DNA of 64,000 nt from Spirodela intermedia (Eukaryota; Streptophyta; Magnoliopsida; Alismatales; Araceae): assembly GCA_902729315.2 (NCBI GenBank), contig LR746272.1, forward strand, positions 310,001 to 374,000. The letters run 5' to 3'. Within the stretch, counting starts at the first letter, position 1. The number at the start of each line of letters is the position of its first letter. The translations under genes and the position numbers were made by a program. This document shows, in pieces, positions 1 through 10,581 of the stretch. The notes under the pieces are model-generated. The model was not told the DNA's origin and searched no databases. It saw only the letters and a program-made list of their open reading frames with translations.

Positions 1-616
1 GTGATGCTTTGAGTGATCCATGATCAATCTTGCATGAATTGCTGCTGATTGGGAACCTATGTTCTGGTACTGTGGTACCTCTATTTGATCATCCTTTAAG
101 GCTACATGCGTGTTGAGTGGTGTCGGATTCACAAACTGTTGATGGATTACTTTATGCATATGATATCGTGGTGGTTAGCTAGTCGTAGGATTAGGCTAAT
201 TTGATGATGTGGCTCTCTACATACCACTAGATCACACCGCACTCTAGATGGTTGTGCTGAAATAGATGAAAACGTTTAGTCCCATATCATAAATATTTTA
301 GAACATATGCTGAATATAAACTAAAGCTACGGTCTCTCAGTAGAGATCCCTTCTTTCGAAATAAAATAATGTCAGGACCATCTTGGGAGAAGACAATAAG
401 GTGGTTCACCCTCATGCGTGCCTATATGTAAGGATGCTCCTTGCCCCACGACTAGTTGGCCACCAGAATGTGGAAGGGAAGTGATTTAGACGTGCATAGA
501 GTGAGGTCTTCACCACTTGAGCCTAGCTTGTGGCTCCCTTGGTCTGGGTCTACTTGGTTGACCATTGTCCCCCCTTTGGGTCAGTTGTCGATGCTAGTAG
601 GTGGAATAATTTTTTG
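1..616. other. AT-rich intergenic DNA with a degenerate repeat arm
   Basis: No gene recognised. Positions about 265-590 resemble, loosely and in the same order, the segment at 13,090-13,340. Shared landmarks are a 'tagtccca' motif, a 'ccttgccccac..actag.tggccac' stretch, and a following 'tggaaggg.agtg' stretch. This suggests an old copy of the same repeat family. The 60-aa open frame at 456-638 lies inside it and looks incidental. Confidence 0.4.
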
Positions 617-700
617 TATGTTATTATTTTTATTTTAATAATAAAAAATTACACTAAGTATTATGTTATTATTTTTATTTTAATAATAAAAAATTACACT
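617..700. repeat. 45-bp-period tandem duplication
   Basis: A 39-base AT-rich string occurs at 617-655 and again at 662-700, a period of 45 bp. Each copy is partly self-complementary (TTATTATT and AATAATAA). It looks like a simple local duplication. Confidence 0.8.
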
Positions 701-944
701 GTATTCTAACTTCAATTTTTTAAAATTATCAATATATATCCTATATTTATTTTGCAAGTTAACAAAATAAAATCAAATACTAAAACTAATTAAAACACAT
801 AAATCTAGCTTTAACAACTACATCAAAAGATGAATGCACTAGAAAAAGAAAAGCATTATTGTGCATGATATAAACTAGTGCCCTTAATTTTAGAACAATA
901 TGTAATTTATTTTTAATGCTAAGACATGGACACTACCTTTGAAT

Positions 945-2760
945 TTCAATAATTGTCATATGCTACATGATTTTAAATATTTTCTCTATCATTAATATGT
1001 CTTAATTATCATGAGTTATTAATTAATTAATAATATATTTTAAGTAATAGCTCATGATAAATAAACTTATATTTAATTTAAATTAAGAAAAAATATTTTT
1101 AGTTGACTAATCTAAATTTATATAATTATATAATTTATATAATTTATATAATTATATTTTTGAGATCAATAAATTAAAATAAAATATAGAAATATGAGTG
1201 ACCCACCAGCTAGTTGGGCCCAAAAGTAAGTTCAAAGCATAGTGAGGAAACTTGTTGAGTAGTTCAGCCTGCACATAAGTTAGAGGCATACTTAATCAAA
1301 GCCATGAGTTAGGGCTCAAGTGGGTAAGGTTTGGTCGAGGCACATGCCTGTCACTCCCCCATCTTATGACTAGTGGTCAGTCAGGCATGGGGCAAAGAGT
1401 AGTTGTAAACACATGAAAGAGAGCATATTAATGGCAAAAAGACATTGATATATATGCATTTCAAACATTAAAAAATAACTGATGTAGGACTAAACTAATG
1501 CTAGTGATTGTCGACAAGTTTCTTACTTTTTTTATATAAAAAATATCACTGATTTATAAGAAATAAATGTCTCCATAACATCATCAGGTAAAGGTATGTG
1601 AGTAATTCACATTATCTCTTATACATGGTCAAGTAACCAATAAATGTTTGACTCCCACTAGAGTCATAACTCATATTTTTATTTGATTAAATTATATTTT
1701 TCTTACAAAATGTTAGTCACTGATTAAGTCATTAAAATCACTCAATCATCAACAAAAATGTTGTCAACATAATTTATGAAGCATTGTTACCAACTATTGA
1801 ATGCTTTTACATAAAAAGATCACAAATTTATTGAGAAAATCATTAGATTGATCAACGAGCATATCCTTCTCAACATATTGTCTTCTTTTGAATGTGGCAT
1901 GATCATCGCTCAATTTGATGATTTTATCAATAAATTTTGTGATATTTTTATCCAAAATCATTCGATAGTTGATAACGTTGCTCTGTATATTATGTTGACA
2001 ATATTTTCTTTGGTGATTGAGTGATTTTAATGGCTTAATCATTAACTAACAATCTATAAAAAAAATATAATTTAATAAATAAAAATATGAGTTCTAGCTC
2101 TAGTGGGACTCAAACCTTCATTGGTTATTTGACTATGTATAAGAGATAGTATGAATTACTTGCATACTTTACCTGATGATGTTATGGAGGCATTCATTTC
2201 TTATGAGTGATATTTTTGATATAAAAAAAGTAAGAAACTTGTCAGCAACCACTAACATGAGTTTAGTCCCACATCAGTTGTTTTCTAATGTTTGAGATGC
2301 ATATTTATCAATGTCTTTTGTCATTAATCTACTCTCTTTCACATTTCTATGACTACTCTTTGCCCCACGCTTGACTAACACTAGTCACATGATAGGAGAG
2401 TGATGCACACATGCCTCAACTAAACATTACCTACTCGAGCCCTCAACTTGTGACTTTGATTAATTGTGCCTCTAACTTACATGTAGGCTCGACTTCTCAA
2501 TATGTTTCCTGACTATGCTCTCAACCTACTTGTGGGCTCAATTGGTTGGTATTTTTTATATTTTATCTCAAAAATATAATTATATAAATTTATATTAATT
2601 AATTAAAAAAATATTTTTTTCTCAATTTAACATAAATATAAGTTTATTTATCATGAGTTGAGACTTAAATGCTTAATTAATTATTAATTAATGATAATGA
2701 AGACATACTAATGATAGAAAAAATATTTAAAATCATGTAGCATATTATAAATTTATGGAG
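945..2760. mobile_element. 1.8 kb fold-back (long inverted repeat) element
   Basis: The left arm (about 945-1,790) is the reverse complement of the right arm (about 1,965-2,760), with a short centre near 1,790-1,965. Matching points: 'catcatcaggtaaagg' near 1,582 against 'tttacctgatgatg' near 2,170; 'aactgatgtaggactaaac' near 1,477 against 'gtttagtcccacatcagttg' near 2,260; and 'tgctacatgattttaaatat' near 961 against its complement near 2,740. Identity is moderate, so the element is old. No transposase is visible. The 82-aa frame at 1,794-2,042 (minus) ends in NDFLNKFVIFLCKSIQ, which resembles the end of a frame inside the long-TIR element (12,572-12,898), so the two elements are related. Confidence 0.75.
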
Positions 2761-2799
2761 TATCATTATCAAATAAATATTTACTAAGTATCATTACCA

Positions 2800-3690
2800 A
2801 CCATTGAATGATATTGAATAAAAAGATCACAAATTTATTAAAAAAATCATTAGATTGATCAAAGAATGAACTGTCATTAGGAAGAAGACAATATGTTGAG
2901 AGATGAGTCACCACCTTTCAGACTTAAGGATGAAGCTATTTAAGACATATTCTACCTCCATCCAACTTATCTCTATCGAGCAACAACTACTGAATATTTA
3001 AAATTCAACAAATTTTCATTATGTTGGGTGATAGTCACTGAAGGTGATTCATCAACTTATTTCCTTAATTTCTAGACTTTGTAAAAAGATCTAGAGATTA
3101 TCCATGTCATCGATGTTTGATGAGAGACTTTAATGATAATTATTTTGAACACATACATATGTTACCATGTAAAGCTAGAACTCTACTTTTTTATCTTAAA
3201 CTTATTTTTATTTAAATTAAAGATATTTTATGTGATTTAAAGTTTCAAAAATCTTCTTCATTCAATCACGATTCTTTAAGTTTTACATATCTTAATTTTA
3301 TCAATTAAATCATATATAATTATTTAAAAAAGAATTGCTAGATGAAACTGTATTTTCAGTTGTATCACATTTGTTAGAGTACTTATGTCATTCTAACATC
3401 CACACCTGAATTTTCTTATTTTGTGAATTTTTAAATATATTTTATCTTTATCATTTACTCTAAAAATCATAATAAATTATATTCTTTAAAAAAAATTAAA
3501 AAAAATGTGATATTATATTACATCCCTATGATCAACTTGAAAATTTTACACTATTTTTAGAGACTTTTAATGAATTATAATTGGTTTATTTTTGGTAAAA
3601 TATTTCTAAAAATCTAGAAATTAATATTTTCTAATTTTATAAATTTTAAATTTACATAACTTATTATGCAATGATTAGGTCACATTAGTC
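2800..3690. mobile_element. Diverged element arm related to the array's long-TIR element
   Basis: This stretch follows, in order and with many small differences, the sequence at about 13,600-14,268 inside the array. Landmarks are 'agagacttt' near 3,125, 'cacgattctttaa' near 3,267, 'tgctagatgaaactgtattttc' near 3,336 and the 'ttataaattttaaatttacata' end near 3,638. It appears to be an older relative of that element's right arm. No coding region is recognised. Confidence 0.55.
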
Positions 3691-4610
3691 ATGTTAATAG
3701 ATATTGTAATAAATATCACACCAAGTGATGATTTACTAGACCATTTGCTCAGATTTCAATCTAAACATTTAGTTAATTCAAGTTCAATGCTAATTTTAAT
3801 AGCTTTCATCAAAATTTATTTGAAATATATAAAGCTCTATGTATATGTTAGTAAGGCCTAAATCAAGGCATTGCAAGACTATTCACCTCATAGCCTCCAT
3901 CTGGAAGTGATGAACATCTTGATGCATCCGTTAAATGTGGATCTGACTTAGATTCATGACAACACATTTTTACTGGGAGGTTGAATTAAAAATAAATCGC
4001 TCCACTGCCTGCTGGGATTTTACGTGCACTTTGTACGTACATATTATAAAGCTGAGAGAATGCGGTCTGATGATGAAATTCAATTTTTTTCTTCTTGTAG
4101 CTCTTAATTCCAATCTAGAGACTATGAACTAATTGTGGAGAGTAAAATTTGAGAACAAAAATAGATGTTTCCTTGAATAAGAAGCCATCAAGGTATTTCA
4201 CCAAGTCTGCATTCTAAATCGGTTAATCATCAAAAAGTATTTCACCAAGGTTCAATAAGATTACTTGAATATTTAACAGTAAATATTTAGGAAATTAGAC
4301 ACTTCTGGGGATATCAAGGATAAATATAGAAAGAAGGCTTTAAAACAGGAAATCAATGAGAAAGATGGATCAATTCTTTGTTCTACCAGAAATAAAGATA
4401 ACAGTCTGTAAAATAAATTTGCAAAAAGTGAATGTTCCAATGTGTGGATCGATGTCTTTAAAAGATGAAGCCGAGATTCGTTGAAAAGAACCTTCACCCT
4501 CGTACACACTCTCTCCCATCTCTCATCTCTTTCTCTCTCTCCCCGTACTTTCTCTCTCTGCGTCTCTGTCTCCATCTATATCAAGATATAGAGACATACT
4601 TATGAAATCA
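3691..4610. other. Diverged flank at the left edge of the array
   Basis: From about 4,080 to 4,610 the sequence can be followed against 16,680-17,125 (for example 'ttgtggagagtaaaa' and 'gaagccat.aaggtatt'), but with many substitutions and indels. To the right of 4,611 the match becomes nearly perfect. This marks the outer border of the recent amplification. No gene is seen. The 100-aa frame at 4,273-4,575 is a product of CT-rich low-complexity sequence. Confidence 0.6.
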
Positions 4611-4909
4611 GGAGTGCCCGTCTCTTTGTCTGTGCGCGTGTGTCTGGGTCGTATCCTTTCTTAACGTCCGGGCTTCCCGTAAGTGTTGCGAAATTTGTAA
4701 GAAAGTAATGAACAAATACAGACCATCCGCTTTCAAACCCAAGAAACTCCCCGGGCCCCATTCCTTTATGACGTTCAAACGTTCGCCTTTTAACGAAGAA
4801 GAATAAGAATAATCATATGGGAAGACTTCGGCCGGAATCCCCAGATTGTGTTGTCAACCCGTCCAGCCATCCACGCCGGGTCAGCCGCGGCGCCGGTGTC
4901 CGTAGATCC

Positions 4910-6809
4910 TCACAGCCTCGCCACGATTTGATCTGCGGGGCGGTCGAGTCCGGGGATGCATTCCGAGAGTGCGGCCACGAGCCTTCTCACGTCTTCCGAA
5001 GAATGCCCGGACGTCAGGGTGACCCTGAGCCTGGAAGGCGCAAAAATCATCGACTAGGGTCAGGGTTACTAGAAGAAGGCGGTGTGGCAGGAAGAATGAC
5101 GGGAGAGGAAGGCAGGGGGAAACGAGAACTCACCGGCAGGCGTCGGGGGCGACAGCCGGCGGTCTGACGGCGATGATGTGGAAGCCACGCTCCAGCATGT
5201 GCTTGCTGGCATAGATAGCGGCGTCCTCGGTGCCGACCACCAGCGAAAGGATGGGGCTGGTTGCGGGGTGCTTCGTCAACGCCGCGAATTCCTGCACTCT
5301 GTTCCACAGCGCTTGCCTGCGCCAGGCCTCCTTTCTGGCCACCGTCACAGCAGCTGCAGGGGATCAACGCGCGCAGACGCAAAATCGCGTTAAATATGCC
5401 ACGGTGGGAAGTGGTGATAATGACGCGGTTAAGTCTATGTGAATAAGAAGAACGGACGACTAATGGCGGAAGGAATGGATGCGGTGATCAGTACCGTAGG
5501 CGCCCGCGATGACGGGTAAGGGGGAAGCTGTGGTGAAAATGTAGGGACGGCCCGTCATCCGGACCAGGTTCGACCATTTTTGGCTGCAGGCCACGAATCC
5601 GCCCAGGCATCCCCCGGCCTTGCTCAGCGTCCCGACGATGATGTCGATCTGATCTTCGATGCCGTAAACCTCTCCGATACCGCCGCCATTCCTCCCGCAC
5701 ACAAATGCCGTATGCGCCTGTAACGCGGGGGGGAGGGTCAATCCGGATCCAAGGAGGGAGACGGTAGAGAAGACGGCCCCGACGCCCAGAGAACACAAGG
5801 CGGATGACTCACTTCGTCGATGACGAACAGGAACCGGTGCTTCTTCCGGAGTTGCACGAGGTCGAGCATCGGCGCGAAGTCCCCTTCCATGCTGAACAAA
5901 CTGCTTCCATGCAAAGAAACGAGGAGGCTTCTGAGCACGGAAGCTTCACAGGACCAGAAAGAAGAAGCTGTCGCCGAACGGAGATCGTTCCTCGCTTATC
6001 AATTCAGTCTGCGTTACCTGTCCGTGATGACGACCTTCCTCTCGAATGGGCAGTTTGAGAGGAGCTCGTCCAGATGCTGCATGTCGCTGTGCCTGTACAC
6101 GGACACGACGGCTTGCTGATGCCGCTCCATCATCCGGAGACCGTCGATTATGGATGCGTGGTTCAAGGCGTCGGAGAACACTGCGATCTTCTCGTGCGCC
6201 GCCGGCCTCCTCGACGCCGCGTTATGAGTGGCGACGGCTCCCAGCGCCGCTAGGAAGGCCGTGTTTGCGGCGAATCCGGTGGGGGTTACGACGCACGCCT
6301 CCTTCTTGTGCATCTCCGCCAGGACATTCTCCAGCCGCCGGTGGTACTCGGTCTGCCCACTGGCCATAGCGGACGATCGCGGACCCATCCCGAACGCCAG
6401 AGCCGCCTGTTCGATATTTGTGTACAGAATCGGTCACCGACTACCGCGACGCGTGACGGACATTACTGTGCCTCCAACGGGAGCGAGTTCGAAAGCCTAC
6501 CTTCGCCGACGCCTTGCGGACGGCCGGATGGGTGCTGAGGTTGAGGTAGTCGTTGGCGGAGAAGAGGAGCATCCGGTTCCGAGCCGGTTCGCCGTCCTTC
6601 GCGGGGGCCCTGGGGTCCTCCACTTCCACCTCCAGCAAGGTCCGGTCCCAAGGCCCGGGGCCGTCAAACGTCTCGACGTCGGCCAGAGGATCCTCCTCGG
6701 CGCTGGGCTTGGCAAGGCACACCTTGGGCAAGTAGCTCAAAAAGTTGTTATCCACCCTCGCAAATGCCCTGACCACCCACTCTTCCCACATCGCTTCAAC
6801 GGACGCCAT
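4910..6809 (-). CDS. BIO4: KAPA synthase-like (8-amino-7-oxononanoate synthase), copy 1
   Basis: Fold-type I PLP enzyme of the alpha-oxoamine synthase family. Family members join pimeloyl-CoA and L-alanine to make KAPA in biotin synthesis. Six exons, read right to left: 6,501-6,809, 6,018-6,406, 5,813-5,900, 5,495-5,717, 5,134-5,353 and 4,910-5,030. All introns are GT-AG and 94-141 bp long. The joined frame is 1,350 nt (449 aa), slightly shorter than the roughly 476 aa of Arabidopsis BIO4. Visible landmarks: FDGPGPWDRT (48-57), SANDYL (84-89), CVVTPTGFAAN (141-151), SDALNHASIIDG with the PLP-stacking His186, FSMEGDFAPM, Asp261 and His264 in VIDEAH, and the Schiff-base lysine K295 in GTLSKAGG. 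The C-terminus ARL fits a peroxisomal PTS1. Relative to copies 2-5 it has Q200, F224, E225 and M316 instead of N, V, Q and T. Family assignment is firm; the actual substrate is an inference. Confidence 0.93.
5937..6182. other. Patch of clustered substitutions in copy 1
   Basis: Compared with copy 3 (34,437-34,682) I count 18 base differences in 246 bp, covering most of intron 2 and the 3' part of exon 2. The rest of the 1.9 kb gene shows only about three further differences. Splice sites and the reading frame are unaffected. Three of the four amino-acid differences of copy 1 (positions 200, 224 and 225) fall here. The pattern fits a gene-conversion tract from another paralogue. Confidence 0.8.
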
Positions 6810-7153
6810 GCCTACTCGTCGCGCGGGTTAGCGGCAGAGGATCGCGTACTGGACGCCTTCACGGCCGGGGGATTCCGGCGAGATAGGAAAGAGTTGTGGC
6901 TCGATGCAGGCGTTGAGCTCCGGTTGGTTAGGAACCTTTGCCCGTCCTTCCCCCTTTATGTAGGAGGATGTCACCATATGTGGCCGGGACGTGGACTTGC
7001 TCGGCTCCGCGGTCCAGCATCTTCGCTGGTTGAATAGCGGCGACCTATCGCTTTCCGGACGCCGGTGTTGAATCCCGTCCAGTCCACTTTGGACGGGGAC
7101 GCCGCTTTCGTTGCCTGAAAGCCGTTCGCCAGTGTTGACTCCCGGAACATTGC
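6810..7153 (-). promoter_or_regulatory. Proximal upstream region common to all five KAPA genes
   Basis: The 344 bp upstream of the start codon are shared by all copies, after which A and B units differ. A TATA-like TACATAAAG on the minus strand (6,954-6,962) lies about 150 bp upstream of the ATG and is the only core-promoter candidate I can see. A small hairpin (CCGTCCA and TGGACGG) sits near 7,076-7,096. A-type units read 'cgctttcc' and 'gactcccgg' where B-type units read 'cgcattcc' and 'gacccccgg', so the type difference leaves marks inside this region. Confidence 0.35.
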
Positions 7154-7226
7154 GGTTCCTTAGCCTTGTGACTAGGAGACGGGGATACCGGATCTTCGGA
7201 ACCCCGTCGGTACAACCTGTAAAGCC

Positions 7227-7248
7227 AGAGAGAGAGAGAGAGAGAGAA
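7227..7248. repeat. (AG)n microsatellite
   Basis: About eleven AG repeats, followed some 25 bp later by a run of twelve A residues. The same tract occurs at 35,727-35,748 and 48,240-48,261. It lies about 420 bp upstream of the KAPA start codon in A-type units. Confidence 0.9.
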
Positions 7249-8401
7249 CCGGTCGAAGCCTATCAACAGTGTAAAAAAAAAAAAGACAGCTAAGAAAAAT
7301 AAAGAAGGAAAATGAAAAAAATGTGGAAAGGGGGAAAGTCTTCGGGTATGAACGGAGACCCCCGACTCCTCGCTTGGCCTGATGCAATATTTCCACGAAC
7401 GACGGACATGACGGCCACCCGTCAAGGTCACAAATGGCCAGCGCAACCTCTGAGTCCAGCAGATGTGACCAAGTTTTCTGGGCATAATTCAGTTGGGAAA
7501 AATAATTGGGCTGCGTCGGGCGTTGGATGTCTATTTATCCGCGACGAGTCACATCGCAAGTCGCAGATCTCCCCGTCTCTCTCACACACCGTTGAATTCG
7601 GTGAGTCGGGGTTCGCAGGGTGTCTAATATGGAACCCGTTCTCTGAGTTTCTCTGAGTTTTTGCCCAGGCTCTCGCTCCTTCTAGCCTAGCCAAGGCGGC
7701 CAGATCGCGCTGGGCTCCACAACACCACGGCTTAGCCAGTCCCGGTAGCATCCCCAGGTCAGAAAACGGACATGCGAATGATTTTTCTCTGCCACGGGGA
7801 GGTAGCCGCAAATCATTTTTTACCTTCCGATGTGAGTTAAGTTATACCAATGCGAGAGAGTCATCTGCACAGCTGTGATGGTCATTTTTCTAGTCCACGA
7901 GATGCACGACAATCATACCTTCGCCGTCTAATTGTCGACAAAATGCCATTTCTCACCGTGGATTGCCACGGGTGATACTTCTGTATGTTAAGACTATGTC
8001 GTAATGTAGTATAATTCATCAAGGTGAGTATGTCCATATATGAAGCTTGGGTCAACGGAGAACACAGTACGTCATAGTCAGTATTTCGAAATCCAAAGTT
8101 CATATTCCCTAGAAGCACATTGGGCTAAATCAAATGCTTAAAAATAGGAAGTTTACATTGTAGGACAATGCAATGCGTCGAGGTTCATTGCAGTGTATTG
8201 CAGAAGTGTGCATTGCAGAATTGATAGGTACTTCAAGGTTAATATTTCAGCGTATCACATTTACATGGACACTTATTAAGAGTCCCATCATATATGAAGC
8301 TTAGTATATCAATATATAATAAGTTATGCTCCAGAATAATGAAGTACTCTGCGTCTAGTATTGCACTATGTGAAAATGGCATTAGGAATCAAAAGTATCG
8401 A

Positions 8402-8439
8402 CCTCAGGAGTGGTATGTAACAACATACAACTCCTGAGG
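8402..8439. repeat. 17-bp near-perfect palindrome with 4-nt loop
   Basis: The left arm CCTCAGGAGTGGTATGT and right arm ACATACAACTCCTGAGG pair with one mismatch around the loop AACA. It is repeated at 36,902-36,939 and 49,415-49,452. It would form a tight hairpin. It is shorter than a typical plant miRNA precursor, and no function is assigned. Confidence 0.85.
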
Positions 8440-8795
8440 ATAATAACATAGAATTGAGCTGTGTAATAACATAATATACTATGTAGAATGTCTCGGCACA
8501 TGACATTTATTAACACAAGATCGGGGCCTAATCTAGACGCAGCCTGCCCACTAGAAGACTCAAGCATGGTACAGGCAGCTTTGGGCATAGAGGGCCACCA
8601 GAGATTTCTATTCACCCACCCGGAATCTGAAGATTTCTACTATTATTAGCGGGCTCGCCCTTAATGAGCTTTCCTTTATTTTCCTCGCTTCATTCTTTTT
8701 CGTAAGGCCTTTAAAAAGTCCATCCCATCATCATTAGGGAGACAATTAGTGATTGAGATTCATTTACCTTCATGAAAGCTCCGCCACCTGCTGCT

Positions 8796-8880
8796 GGTTG
8801 TGAGACCCCGTCACCACAGTTAGGATGGTCATGAAGACCCTGTCACCCCAGTAGGGTTGGTCGTGAGGACCTTTTGCTCC
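8796..8880. repeat. 31-32-bp tandem repeat, about 2.7 copies
   Basis: Units start at 8,796, 8,827 and 8,859, each beginning GGT(T/C)(G/A)TGA.GACC and continuing with (C/T)GTCACC.CAGT in the first two. The units have diverged slightly. The same block is at 37,296-37,380 and 49,809-49,893. Confidence 0.75.
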
Positions 8881-9329
8881 CGGTTGGAGCTTTATTGCCC
8901 CATTCATCGCTGTTGCCACCATTATGCCGTCCATTCACCTCCGCCGTCTCCCTTCGGCGCTGCCGTTCCACCGTCTCCACCGCCTACACCTTCGTCTTTC
9001 GTCACCATCGGTGCCCCACCTTCCGGCAACCTCCTGTATCGCCCTCTCTCTCTTGCCACCTTCATTTCACCCGGCACCGCCACCTACGTCTTGGATCACC
9101 GAGTCAGCCATCAGGTCCGGCACTCACAAGACGGTTAGCACATAAAATCCGGCGAGCCACTTTTGGGCTGCCCACCCCACAGGCCTATGACCAGGAAGGA
9201 TTCCTCCCGTCACGCCCACCGGGTTGCTTCTGGATCAAATCCGAATCCGCTAGGTAGGTATAATAATTTCGAGCCGTAGACGACTAACAACAAGCCTCTG
9301 TTTGCCCAACGTCCAACGTCCTCTACACA

Positions 9330-9425
9330 GTCAATGGTCATTAGTCTACTGGTCAATAGTCAATGACTCCATATTACACTCTCGTGTCAATCGTCAATAG
9401 TACTGGTCAATGGTCAATGATTGAC
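9330..9425. promoter_or_regulatory. Cluster of GTCAA/TTGAC (W-box core-like) motifs
   Basis: Within 96 bp there are seven GTCAA and one TTGAC. Several occur in a GGTCAATGGTCAATGA-like pattern. TTGAC is the core of the plant WRKY-binding W-box. The cluster lies about 2.5 kb upstream of KAPA copy 1 and is repeated upstream of copies 3 and 4 (37,830-37,925; 50,343-50,438), but is absent from B-type units. It could equally be a decayed short tandem repeat. Confidence 0.45.
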
Positions 9426-10581
9426 TTTCTCTGACCCAAGTCTCTCTAGTGTCTCTTTTCCTCGACTAGTTATCTTGTTTATTACACTTGATATTCCCTG
9501 CTCTCTTAATATATTCTTCTTATCATCTTCACCACGAGTGATCTATAGGATAACTATCATTTCCATATTGTCCCATCCTTTCTCTGTGATAAGTTAGATT
9601 TGCATTGTTAATTACAAGCGCCCTATGTCTCATGGTTTGCCAAAATCGTCTGGTCTTAACCTCCCTTCTCTAACTGTAGATGATTTTGAGCTAGAATCAG
9701 ATTTCTATTTCTTCTAGGTTTGATAGCATTTGTGATTTATAAACGTTTATTTGATCTCTTTTAACATTCTCATTATTATCCCCATCGTTTACACTTTGAC
9801 ATCCATTGAAATGTGAGTCCAATAAGTGACATTATATGCAGCAATATAAATCATATGCCATTACATTAAATTACACTTCCAAATCAACATGAAAAATTAT
9901 TTCTATTCATGGCCCCTATAGGATGGAAAAGGAAATGTTGAATTGATCATATTCTAAGTTTGACCTTGGTGAAATTTTCATACAATCCTTGATCCTTAAT
10001 CATATGCTGAATCTAATTCTTAACAACATTATAAATTTTATAGTCATTTACCTTTTTCCTATGCCCGTGTTCTTAGAAGACCTTGTTCTTGTGTTATACT
10101 TGAACACTTTCAATATTAACTATCAATTAACAAGCTCAACCCCCATAGAATCTGAACCTAAAGTTTCTTATAAATTCACGACCTTAGCTGGGCCAAAGCT
10201 GACTACAATGCCGATCAATATTATGTGACTATGTCAACAGATTTATTTCACTAGAAGAACAAAAGAGATAGTGTATACCATTTCTGAGAATTTGATGAAG
10301 AATTAAATCGCATCTAAAATGTCATAAAGAGAACTTTATTGTGCTTGACTTCTTCTCTATGTGTCAAGAAGTTATAGATTTGAAGAAGATAATGCCATTG
10401 AAATAAATCAAGAGGACAAATATTAGTTTTCTTTAGTAAATGAAGAATCTTTCCAAAAGTTTACTGTTGGGCCCAACTTTAAATCCACTCAAATGTACAT
10501 ATAAAATATTGAAAAAACATTAGAGCTATTTTTGAGATGATAGAGTAGTGCATTTGGCCATTGAAGGGTTGAATTTATAGA

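Larger units (their letters stand above)
7154..10581. other. A-specific spacer (unit U1)
   Basis: This 3,428-bp segment lies upstream of the gene in A-type units only (also 35,654-39,081 and 48,167-51,594). It replaces the 6,900-bp B segment of U2 and U5. No gene is recognised. Open frames of up to about 146 aa are present but show no domain, and their composition follows local CT-rich or AT-rich sequence. Its features are a GA microsatellite, a near-perfect palindrome, a 31-32-bp tandem repeat and a cluster of GTCAA motifs, listed separately. Confidence 0.75.

Noticed and set aside
4817-5167. 116-aa plus-strand frame at the 3' end of each KAPA gene
   Set aside because: Antisense shadow of exons 5 and 6 and intron 5. 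The Arg/Gly-rich composition comes from the GC-rich opposite strand.
4910-6809. Bacterial origin of the KAPA gene by horizontal transfer
   Set aside because: Five phase-consistent GT-AG introns and closer resemblance to plant BIO4 than to bacterial BioF (for example the N-terminal FDG..WDRT segment) argue for an ordinary plant gene.
6228-7037. 269-aa plus-strand open frame present in all five units
   Set aside because: It lies antisense to KAPA exons 1 and 2 and the 5' flank. GC-rich coding sequence produces long antisense frames, its protein shows no domain, and its conservation is explained by the duplicated gene.
7045-7485. 146-aa minus-strand frame upstream of KAPA copies 1, 3 and 4
   Set aside because: It runs through the GA microsatellite and poly-A tract, shows no domain and is absent from B-type units.
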